Positions 24,237-33,415 of a stretch of 64,000 nt of DNA are shown here, in pieces (the first letter of the stretch is position 1; the number at the start of each line of letters is the position of its first letter). The stretch covers positions 1 through 64,000 of the forward strand of contig RWJK01001567.1 in assembly GCA_004335835.1 (NCBI GenBank), written 5' to 3'. The stretch comes from Scenedesmus sp. ARA3. Taxonomy: Eukaryota; Chlorophyta; Chlorophyceae; Sphaeropleales; Scenedesmaceae. Both the position numbers and the translations under genes were made by a program. The notes beneath the pieces are model-generated. The model was given only the letters and a program-made list of their open reading frames with translations. It searched no databases and was not told the DNA's origin.

Positions 24237-27200
24237 CTGAGCACTCCTCCTTGATCATTATGACAAGCGCTGCCCCTCAGGCACAGCCTACAGCTGCCCT
24301 CCCAGCGCGTCGTCAAGCAGGGCTGAGCAGCAATTGTGCTGTTAACCCCACGGCTTGATGATAGGAAGCTCAACACGCTGATACATGCTGCCTCTGGTTC
24401 AGCAGCAGCAGCAGCGGCAGCAGCAGCAGCAGCCTCACCTGCCAGTGCCTGCCGTTGATGCCTGGCGGTCGCATCGCTGCAGGGCCCAGCTGGCGCTTGT
24501 GCGCCCAGCGGTTGAAGCCGCCTGTGAAGTAGACTTGGCTGCAGCAGCGCAAAGCAGCACAGCACAACAAATGAAGACAGTGTTAGCTGTACGCTCAACA
24601 TGAACAGCAAGCGATGTCTGAGATTTGAAAGCCTTTGCTCCGCCTCGCGCTGTTGGTGCTGTTCCCTCCACAGCATGACGAGAGTCGTCACCGATGCAGC
24701 ACTTTGGAGCTGCTGCAAAAGGTAGACTGCAGCCAACACAGTGATACCACTCACTTGCTGCCTGCCAGTGCGGTGTCGTCGGGGCAGTAGTAGACCGTGA
24801 CGGGCTTGCCCGCCTCGGAATTTAAACAGGTTTTATAAGTCAAAGAATAACAATCCAAAACAATAAAAGCGCTCACTTGCTGCCTGCCAGTGCTGTGTCG
24901 TCGGGGCAGTAGTAGACCGTGACGGGCTTGCCCGCCTCAATGACCTCAGGCTCCGTGAACATGACGTGCTTCATCTGCCGCCGCAGCACCGCCTTGGCCT
25001 TCTCCTGCAGGCACATAAGTTCAACACAATTTGAAATATGTTATGATGGCTCCGTGAACATGACGTGCTTCGTCTGTTGCTGCAGCACCGCCTTGGCCTT
25101 CTCCTGCAGGCACAGAAAGTCAAGGCAATTCAAATTATGTTATAACAGTCAAATCATGCATTGAGATGTTATGATGGCTCCGTGAACATCACGTGCTTCA
25201 TCTGCCGCCGCAGCACCGCCTTGGCCTTCTCCTGCAGGCACAACAGACACATTTGAGTGTGTTTACTGTGTGCTACAGCACTTTTTAACAGTCACACGCA
25301 TGCTGTTGATGGCCTGCAGAGCCAAATTTTTGGCAGGATCGCCAGGCACCATATCCAGCAGCAGATTCCGCCCCGGCGGCAGTCACAACCCAATATTTTG
25401 TGGCTCATACTATCTTTGGCATTGTTATAGGGCCCTTAATTGACGACCAGGACCCACTTAGGACTATTGGATTGCTCTTCCTGTGAATCCATCAACAATG
25501 CATCCCACCTTTTGCTCGGTGCGCTCCTTGAGCCGCTTGGCGTCCCTGATCGCCTCCTCCTCCTCTGCCTTGAGCCGCTGTTGCTGTCTCCTCAGCCAGG
25601 AAGCCCTCTTACACCAGAAGCGATCAAACACCAGAAACCAAGCTCTCACCTGTACTGCGGTGCGCTGCTTGAGCTGCTTGGCATCTCCGACTGCCGCACA
25701 GTCTGCAAGATAACCTGTCTGTTTTGGCCTCAACAACAAAAGCAGCGTCAGTTTACTGAACTCACCTTTTGTTCCGTGCGCTCTTTGAGCCGCTTGGCGT
25801 CCCTGATCGCTGCCTCCTCCTCTGCCTTGAGCCGCGTGGCAGTCTCCTCAGCCAGGAAGCCCTCAAAGAAGGACTCAGCCCACTCGTTGACCGTCTCAGC
25901 CGTGTAGGGCGGCGGCAGTGCCACAGCCACCTGCGCGTGCATTGCAGTAGCAGCGGCAATGTGTTTGCATCCATCAGCCTTGAATGTGCACATGTCAGCA
26001 GCCCCAGGAGCGTTGCGTGACGAGAACTCCAGCTACAACAGCAGCGGTCTAACGGCAAGTGAGTTGATTGTGGAGGCCTTGATCGCCACAGGTAGGCGCA
26101 GTGATAGCAATTCCGGCTGCATATCCCCCTGGTTGCACTTGTGTCACACTGTCATGTCGGCTGCCTCACATTTTTTCAAACCAACCCCAAAGCCCCACCC
26201 ACCTTGTGGTCCTTGCCGCCGTTGTTGTCCCAGCCGTTCTCGCAGTTCACCACAAAGTTCACGCAGGCCGCGTCCTTGGGAACTTCAAAGTCAACTTCCC
26301 ACCAAAGTTCATCCTCCTCGCCGGTGATGCGGCTGAACTTCATGGGCAGCGGCTGCTCCTTGATGGCCCAGTTGTTGAAGCCGCGTAGCAGCTTGGGCAC
26401 CTGCTGGCCCTCCAGCATCGTCTCTGCAGCAGAATTAACACGTAACACGTTACAAATGTAGCAATGACATAACAACTTCATGGGCAGCGGCTGCTCCTTG
26501 ATGGCCCAGTTGTTGAAGCCGCGCAGCAGCTTGGGCACCTGCTGGCCCTCCGGCATCATCTCTGCAGCAGAAATAACACATAACTTGTTATAAATGTAAC
26601 ATATGGTGTAACAATGTGACTTGCGATGTAACAACCTTGTGGGCAGAGGCTGCTCCTTGATGGCAGCTCAACTGTGCTGAGCTGGCTCTCCACAATTCTC
26701 CCTACCGCAACACAGCAAATTTAACATGTTACAAGATGCGACGATGTTGTCATACATTGTCACTCACTTGATGTGACGACCTTGCCCTCGGGCCGCTTGT
26801 CTTTACTTCAACAGCTTGTGTCACACTCTGTCACAATGCTGTCACACTAATGTCACATAACGTCATATTTTTGTCACCCACTTGATGTGACGACCTTGCC
26901 CTTGGGCCGCTTGTCCTCAATCCACGCCAGCGGCCCCGCCTTGCTGTTGTACAGCAGCGTGGCTGTCTTGCCAGCCACCAGGGGGGTGGGTGCCACGCTC
27001 CACCAGGTCTTGGCATCAGGGTCATCAGACACCTTGCGCTTGTTCACGCCGCCCTCGCGCAGCCACACAAAGCCGTTCTTGAGGTCTGCGGGGTGGATAG
27101 ATACAACAAACAGAAGCAATACACGCAAAGTTTTGATGGTGGTTCTATGTGGTCGTTCTCCTTGCGCTTGTTCACGCCGCCCTCGCGCAGCCACACAAAG

Positions 27201-29778
27201 CCGCTCTTGAGGTCTGCGGGTATGACAAACAAGCACAGGACGCACGATAAGTGGATGCTGCTGATCGGGTCACACAAGAAAGCATTTCTCAGATCTGCGG
27301 GGTGAAAACATAGGGTTGAAAGAGGTTTGTGAGATGGGGGTGGGTGCCATGCTCCACCAGGTCTTGGCATCAGGGTCATCAGACACCTTGCGCTTGTTCA
27401 CACCGCCTTCACGCAGCCACACAAAGCCGTTCTTCAGGTCTGCGGGGTGGGAGAAAACGACAAATAAATCAATGGTAAGTTTATTTGATTTGTTTGGGGT
27501 CATCGCTGACCTTGCGCTTGTTGACACCGCCCTCGCGCAGCCACACAAAGCCGTTCTTCAGGTCTGCGGGTGCAAAAACAAGCACTGGATTCTGATTGGA
27601 TGCACGATAACTGGATGCTGCTGCCTTTGCCGCACTCAAATACGCCACACACAGGCATTTCTCATTTTTTCAACAAACAATTGCACATGTTGCTGGCCTT
27701 GCTGCCTGAAGCCAGCAAAAAGTTCACACACGCCATGGCTGTGCAGGAAAATACAAAACACACACGCCGCACCTGTCACGCGCTTGGTGGCGTTCTCCCT
27801 GTCCCGCTTCTTCTTCTCCTCAGCAGCCTGCTTGGCCTCCTCCGCACGCCGCGCCTGCAGCAGCAGCAGCAGCAGCAGCAGCAAGACAAGATCAGCAAGG
27901 GCAACGACAACGCCCGGCAGTTCCAAGCAAACCACCGGCATACCCACAGCCATCATGCCAACGAGCAGCGTCATCTCAGCCCTGAGAGCCGCACTTGGTT
28001 GCCGTGCATGCCCAACCGTGCATGCCCAAACATGCCCAAACATACCAAGTCAACCGCAGCGCCGCACCTCCTCCGCCTCCACTGCTGCGCGTGCCTGCGC
28101 CTCCTCCCGCTCCACCGCCTGCACCTGCCACTCCTCCCAGGTGATGCCCGCCTGCAGGGCGTAGGTGTAGTCCTGGCCGTTGTTGTTGTCAAAGAGGCTC
28201 TCGCCGTCCGTCATCACAAAGTTGAGCTCGTACACGTTCTCCGGGATCTGCAAAAATGACAGTTAGTGACAGTATGTGACAGTTGGTGACAGTAAGGCAG
28301 CAGTGATTGTCCTGGCCGTTGTTGTTGTCGAACAGCGACTCGCCGTCCGTCATCACAAAGTTGAGTTCGTACACGTTCTCCGGGATCTGCAAAAATGACA
28401 GATAGTGACACATGTTAGTGACAAAAGTCTTGTGACATCCAGTCATTCACCTGGTGACAACGTCAGGAGGGCGGATTGTGATAGCGTGTTGCTTTGATTA
28501 TTGATGGTAATCAACCACAAGCGCCCCACATTTGCACCCAACTTCACACCAAGAACTTCACGCCAAGAACGTTACACCAAGCAGTTCCCACTGGCACTCA
28601 CCCTGAAGCGTGTGGCCCAGAAGTCGGAGTTGTCCACGTGCGGGATGGGGCTCGGGTAGAAGTCATTCTCCCACCACAACACCACCAACTTCACACCACA
28701 AGCTTCACACCCAACTTCACACCGCCACTCACCCTGAAGCGCGTCGCCCAGAAGTCGGAGTTGTCCACGTGCGGGATGGGGCTCGGGTAGAAGTCCACGC
28801 GCGCCTGCTCAGGGTTCATCTCCCATGCGTTGTAGCCCAGGGTTGCCTGGATGCGGTTGCGCTCACGCAGCGCCTCGCTCTGAGTGCGGTTGTAGTAGAT
28901 CATGACGTCCGCGCCTGCACAAGAAGACCAGGAAATAAGGTTAGTTGATTTATGGCTCCCCAGCACACCCCAAACCATGAACACAGCAACCCCAATGCTG
29001 CCAGAGCAGCAAGCTGTGGCAAAGAAGCAGGCACAGTGATGATACTATGATGCCATGATGCTGGACAGCAGTGCTTGCGTAGACAGCCCACTTGGAGCGC
29101 CGGGGGACCTTGGGCGGGAGGTCTCCTGGACAAGCAATGCTTGAAGGTGCGCAGCTTTGCAATTTTCATGCTAGACTGTCCAACTTTACTTTGCACAAAG
29201 CAGCAGATGCTCAACGCACCCGCCACCGGCTTCGCAGGCGCCGTCACAGCCAGGTTGAGTGCAACGCAAGACCCTTGATCCCACCTGCCACCGGCTTCCC
29301 AGGCACAGTGAAGATGAGCCAGCTGAGCCGCGTGGTCGCGTTTTTGGGGCAATCAAACCCTCACCCCACAGCAAAACCCAAAACACGAACTGCAGAACCC
29401 TAGCGCACCTGCCACGGGCTTCTCAGGCACTGTGAAGATGAGCCAGCTGTGCCGCGTGGCCGCAAGCTTCGTTGGATCATGCGTGTCAACCTCCTTTTGC
29501 GCATTGGCACGCAGCACACGCTTTGCCTCATCACGCCGAGCCTGCTCCTCAGGGGTGAGCTTTTTCACCGCTGCCACAGCCTTCTCCACTGGATCAGGAA
29601 TGTCCAGAGGCTCCTCCTTTTTAGGAGGAGGCGGAGGCGGACCCACATCCACGATCGCAGTGCTGCTGCTGCTGCTGCCGGCGGGCCTGCTGCTGCTGCT
29701 GCTGGCGGCGGCTGGTGCCTTGCTAGGCGCTGCTGCAGCCGGCGGCGCGGCTTTGGCAGCAGCAGCAGCAGGTGCTGC

Positions 29779-29809
<31 letters not shown>

Positions 29810-32800
29810 AAGAGCGGGCTAGTTGGAGTAGGGCCTGTGAATTCCTGCACAGGCGGCTTCTGCTGCTGCTGCTGCTGCTGCTGGGGTGCAGGGGTTAGCT
29901 TCAAATTGCCTGCGCGAGCAGCAGGAGGAGGCGGCGGCCGCAGACCGCCTGTCTGCTGTGGGACGGCAGCTGCTGCTGCTGCTGGCTGTGCTGCTGCTGC
30001 TGCGCCGTTGCTGTTGCTGCTGCTAGCTTGTGGGGGCTGTGCTGGCGCCTTGGGTGCAGCAGGTGCTGCTGCTGCTGCTGGAGGTGCTGCTGCTGCTGCT
30101 GCTGCTGAAGGTGCCTTGTCATCTTCTCCCATTGCTGAGCGCCACTTCTTGCCGCCACTGCTGCTGCTGCTGCTGCTGCCAGCCTGTGCTGGAGCTGCTG
30201 CTGGAGCTGCTGCTGGTGCTGCTGCTGGTGCTGCTGCTGCCGGCTGAGGTGTTGTGGGCTTAGCAGTGGCCTTGCTCTTCGTGGCCTGTATGAAGTTTGC
30301 GACAGCAGACGCAGCAGCAGGAGGGTTTGACGCAGCTGCTGCTGGCGCCGGCGCTTGCCCATTGGCTGCTGCTGCTGCTGTTTTGGGCTGCTCTGGCGCC
30401 TTTGCAGCTGCTGCTGCTGGGGCTGCTGCTGCTGGCTTTGCTTGCGCCTGCGGCGCTGCTGCTGCGGGTGCTGCTGCTGCTGCTGAGCCAGATTTCCCTT
30501 TTGGCGCGTTGGGTTCGAATTTGAATGATAGCACATCCCCTTTTTTCTCCACCCACGCCTTCACCTGTACCACCAGTGTTTTGAACAGGTTCGAATGTTC
30601 AGCAAGGGTCTTACAAGGTGTAGGGTTGTGGCGAAGTGTTTTGGGGTTACGGCAAGGTGTGCCCGTCGGCGACGTGCTTGGCTGCATAACAGGCGATGTG
30701 CCTATCTACCTATCTGCCGAGTAATTTGCCTGTCTACGCGCTTGCATTCCAGGTCACCTAAACAGATACAAACCGTCCTTTGTGCTGTTTATAGCCATAA
30801 TGCTTGGTCAGGTATACTGGTTTCTTTCACAGCTATCAGCTCTTTGTTTGCCTCGCATTTGACAGACACTTCAGCAAATGCGCCAGCCACGGCAGCACAG
30901 AAAACAAACTACAAAATACATATATACAAACAGAACCCTTCCCACCTTGTCATCTGCAAACTCAACCGCCTTAGGCTTAGCAGGTGCTGCTGCTGCTGCT
31001 GCAGCAGCAGGGCCGCTGCCGGCAGCAGCAGCAGCAGCAGGCGCGGCAGCGGCAGCTGGAGCAGCAGCAGCAGCAGGTGCAGCGGGTGCCCCTGGCGTGC
31101 CTGGCAGCGGCAGCGGCTCTAGCTGCAGGCCTGCTGCTGCTGCCAGTGCAGCAATCTCCTCATACTGCTTTGTGAGCTTCTCCACCTGACAGCAGCAGCA
31201 GCAGCAGCAGCAGGGAGACAGAGACAATTCATTTTACGAAGCTGGAGCACCATGCCAACATGTATTTGTATGGTGCCGCTGTTGCTTCAACTGCTGCAGG
31301 GCTGAGCTGCTACGAGCATGGCTGCTGCAGCAGCCACACAGTCCACTGGGAGGCTCATATGTTCTGAGGCAGGTCGTTCAGCATGCGCTCAAGCAACTGT
31401 ACAGTAACTAATCGCTGCCCCTGCTCTCGGATGAGTTCTCCATGCCATGCCTACCGCATAACAATCGTTCCAAGGACCCGCTTTTGTTCGTCATCAACCT
31501 GGTCTCATACTTGATGCGCCGATCGCTAGTTCCATGCAATCTAACTCTCAATAGCAGGTAAAAGACCGCTGGGCTAGTACGGGTCCTAACAAGACGGGAG
31601 GGCGGCAAAGGGAACTGACAGGTTCCCGCGGTGATAGCGACAAAGTATGCCAGCTACACCCTTCTTCGCGTTCCATGCAGACTTCACAGATAACATGTGC
31701 AGGCACCGACAACCTTTTATACATTCAAACTGCATACTGTAAAACGGCCATTTTGCCCACCTGCTCTGGCTTGAGCTTGTGTGCGTAGCTGTTGAGCAGC
31801 TGCTTCAGCTTGGCATTCTCAGCCAGCAGCTCCTCCAGCTCAGCCTGAGACAGCTGGCTGGCAGCTGACACGGACACCTGCAGAAGTAACATAAAAGTAA
31901 CACATAATAACATGTTATAAGTTGTCACGAGTGTTTACAGTTGCTTTGCATCCTCAGCCAGCAGCTCCTCAAGCTCAGCCTGAGGCAGCTGGCTGGCAAC
32001 CGACACATACACCTGTAACATATAAATAACATAATGGTCAATGTAACGCGGGTCACATGATTGGTGTCACACAGTCGATGACGGCCTGTGCAAGCGAATG
32101 CCACCACACTGCTCTGATCGTTCCAAGACAGTGGGATGCACTACGTTGGTCAGCAAGAAAGAGGTCTGATGCTTTTTGCGGTGTTATCCACATGCATTGC
32201 ATTAGAATCAAAGACGTGCGTTCCGCCGGTGTGTGGGTTGCACAATTGCATTGCAGTTTCGCAGGCAGTGCATTTGCACGGTGGCCGCATTTGTGCCGCT
32301 TGAAGTAAGCCTAGTGTTCTTACACTGCCTTGAAAGTAAATTGACTGAGATTGAATCTAAAGTTGCATGCAGGGAGTCAAAAGTGCATTGCAGTTGCTGC
32401 ATTGGTCGCGCTACATATGTCCGCTGCTGCCAACACAGCTGCAGTAAGCAGACTCAGGAGCACTCTATGCTGCAGCAGCAATACTGGCAATGCTGAAAGC
32501 TTCTGTGACGTCCCAAAATGGCTTTTGACACGCCAAAGTGAACATGCAGGCGATCGGGCTGCAAATGCCGGGCTGTGCCTGAGGGGCAGTGCTGCTGCTG
32601 CATTCAATCCGTTCCTGCTTTCGACGGGTGAGCCCAATGTGGATCTGTAATATCAAAATAAAATACGAACATTTGTCTGCACATTTGCCTCGCTGCATTG
32701 GGGCAGACGCGAGATCGGACCGAAAGCAGTCTCGCTTTTCGCTATCTGCGCGCTCTCCTTCACTGGCGCACCTGGCGGGTCCTGGGACGCTGCTGTGCTG

Positions 32801-33017
32801 CACATAGCCTCCTGAGGGAACTGCTATCGCCAGCTCGCAGGGTGGAGAGTCGTGGGCGAGCACCTAGGCAGCAGAGAGGGGACCAAGTCAGGGGTTGCCC
32901 TCGCGAGCCAGCATTTCGGCGACCTGCAGCAATGCCCTTACCTAGAGGGGTTGGAACGGCATTGACCCCAGCCTGCCTGAGGCCGGCTGAGCCAGCGCAC
33001 TTTGAACTGACCGACAT
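18945..33017 (-). CDS. SSIII: Starch synthase III (soluble, plastidial)
   Basis: Transfers glucose from ADP-glucose to alpha-1,4 glucan chains in the plastid. The 22 exons on the minus strand join in phase to 1519 residues: 32772-33017, 31761-31877, 30946-31185, 29409-30564, 28733-28914, 28068-28247, 27773-27854, 26882-27085, 26203-26423, 25766-25930, 24877-25004, 24439-24538, 24085-24201, 23232-23386, 22653-22836, 22267-22419, 21923-22027, 21298-21443, 20811-20934, 20320-20535, 19637-19804, 18945-19115. Layout: Arg/Ser-rich transit peptide (1-82), coiled coil (about 85-140), long Ala/Pro/Ser/Gln linker, three CBM53-type modules (about 570-1046, with GFNNWAIKEQPLPMK and FTGGFNRW), then GT5. 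GT5 shows the ADP-glucose loop KVGGLGDVV near 1070, PSNFEPCGLTQ near 1395 and VVRHTGGLRDT near 1420. The three CBM plus GT5 order is that of plant SSIII. The first exon is inferred by phase and its targeting character; an extra exon in 32019-32771 is possible. Confidence 0.95.
19183..19232 (-). repeat. Acceptor-side echo of the SSIII last exon
   Basis: Repeats GMDSDGFDYAFNR(C) behind a GCGCAG acceptor, upstream of the true exon start at 19115. CTT/CTC-type differences are few. Confidence 0.9.
19440..19492 (-). repeat. Donor-side echo of SSIII exon 19637-19804
   Basis: Re-encodes RDKVDDTNGVAF and a donor-like GTGCGG, diverged at several sites. Confidence 0.85.
20729..20757 (-). repeat. Donor-side echo of SSIII exon 20811-20934
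   Basis: Short diverged copy of the HLIKHAAYK end with the adjoining donor. Confidence 0.7.
21008..21176 (-). repeat. Two acceptor-side echoes of SSIII exon 20811-20934
   Basis: 21008-21084 repeats AREQLRQRVNMSGWQDKPIV behind a CTG-rich acceptor. 21128-21176 repeats RVSMSGWQDKPMAV more weakly. Both are upstream of the true exon. Confidence 0.9.
21686..21850 (-). repeat. Two donor-side echoes of SSIII exon 21923-22027
   Basis: 21686-21733 and 21801-21848 re-encode YCQKFTTVSPTYAFE with donors. They sit in units of about 115 bp whose intronic part (ACACGCAAATGACAACTTTG) is also repeated, so this is DNA-level tandem duplication. Confidence 0.93.
23063..23155 (-). repeat. Donor-side echo of SSIII exon 23232-23386
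   Basis: About 90 bp re-encoding GGLGDVVTALGRAVQEEGHL to VILPR with the GTGCGT donor. The three internal codon differences (GGC/GGT, GTT/GTG, CTT/CTG) are all synonymous. Confidence 0.93.
23434..23457. repeat. (GT)n dinucleotide tract
   Basis: A run of 12 or so GT pairs within an SSIII intron, beside a CAG tract and an exon echo. Confidence 0.95.
23481..23724 (-). repeat. Three acceptor-side echoes of SSIII exon 23232-23386
   Basis: Copies at 23481-23532, 23595-23650 and 23690-23724 repeat the GKMPGRLHVVN start with progressive decay. Each is flanked on its gene-upstream side by a CTG tract, as is the true acceptor. Confidence 0.9.
23823..24020 (-). repeat. Two donor-side echoes of SSIII exon 24085-24201
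   Basis: Copies at 23823-23885 and 23959-24020 re-encode GLYDSRSGFDYHLPI-like peptide. Small changes include V/L and W/F replacements. They are separated by TCAAACA-type spacers. Confidence 0.88.
24749..24822 (-). repeat. Donor-side echo of SSIII exon 24877-25004
   Basis: Re-encodes AGKPVTVYYCPDDTALAGS with the GTGAGTG donor, nearly identical to the true exon end. Confidence 0.93.
25048..25243 (-). repeat. Two acceptor-side echoes of SSIII exon 24877-25004
   Basis: 25048-25118 and 25171-25243 repeat EKAKAVLRRQMKHVMFTEP behind CTGCAG acceptors. The first has three replacements (RRQM to QQQT); the second has one synonymous change. Confidence 0.93.
25500..25700 (-). repeat. Two donor-side echoes of SSIII exon 25766-25930
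   Basis: 25500-25615 repeats LKAEEEEAIRDAKRLKERTEQK with a donor. 25649-25700 is a more diverged shorter copy. Confidence 0.9.
26477..26672 (-). repeat. Two acceptor-side echoes of SSIII exon 26203-26423
   Basis: 26477-26572 repeats MPEGQQVPKLLRGFNNWAIK with the acceptor; 26636-26672 is a remnant. The spacers are TGTAAC/ATAACATGTT-rich. Confidence 0.9.
26761..26806 (-). repeat. Donor-side echo of SSIII exon 26882-27085
   Basis: Re-encodes DKRPEGKVVTS with the GTGAGTG donor, about 120 bp downstream of the true donor. Confidence 0.9.
27155..27572 (-). repeat. Four acceptor-side echoes of SSIII exon 26882-27085
   Basis: Copies at 27155-27222, 27268-27306 (weak), 27339-27452 (longest, reaching DDPDAKTWWSMAPTP) and 27500-27572 all repeat DLKNGFVWLREGGVNKRK behind a CGCAG acceptor. 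In the first 60 bp the third and fourth copies differ from the true exon only at synonymous sites. Confidence 0.93.
28307..28402 (-). repeat. Acceptor-side echo of SSIII exon 28068-28247
   Basis: Repeats IPENVYELNFVMTDGESLF to GQD with acceptor TTTGCAG. Four codons differ, all synonymous, including serine AGC to TCG. Confidence 0.95.
28595..28668 (-). repeat. Donor-side echo of SSIII exon 28733-28914
   Basis: Repeats FYPSPIPHVDNSDFWATRFR plus the GTGAGTG donor; its codon differences are synonymous. Confidence 0.93.
29212..29346 (-). repeat. Two donor-side echoes of SSIII exon 29409-30564
   Basis: 29278-29346 re-encodes TRLSWLIFTVPGKPVAG with its donor. 29212-29262 is an older, diverged copy. 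Confidence 0.88.
31944..32018 (-). repeat. Acceptor-side echo of SSIII exon 31761-31877
   Basis: Repeats VASQLPQAELEELLAEDAK behind an ACAG acceptor in a TGTAAC-rich intron. Confidence 0.9.
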
Positions 33018-33415
33018 GAAAGTGCTTCAGACGTGCTGCACTTGGGAACTCAGCGCATAGCGTGCAAATGCTGCGGCCCGTGCAACGTTTACTTTTGTAG
33101 TGTTTTATTTGTTGCAATGCGAGTGAATGTAGCCAGCAGGACCCTGCACAAGAAATGCAGATAGTCCAGAGTGGTGGAGTCCACTGCACTCCTCGTTCGC
33201 ACGTGACACGAAGCACCAACAATTGATCAGATTGATACGTGCATGCGTTTAGGCAATTGACCTTTCTGACACCCTCGAGCCTTGTCAGTGACTTTCACAG
33301 CCCTTGCTCTGTTCCCGCTGCGATCTAAGCTTCCGAGGCAACCAAGAAGCAACCACAGTAAATTACTTGCATCTGAGTGTTCTGTTAGCAGGAAACGCTG
33401 CAGCATGCGTGATTG
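33018..33415. promoter_or_regulatory. Divergent promoter between SSIII and the DEG2-like gene
   Basis: The start codons of two organelle-targeted proteins face away from each other across 398 bp. No TATA box or named cis element was identified. Shared regulation is inference from spacing only. Confidence 0.45.

Noticed and set aside
29432..30247. A 271-residue Ala/Leu-rich frame on the plus strand
   Set aside because: It is antisense to the Ala/Pro/Gln linker exon of SSIII, which has phase-correct splice sites.
30500..30600. GGTTCGAAT tRNA B-box-like words
   Set aside because: They lie within or beside an SSIII coding exon and no A-box or cloverleaf can be formed.
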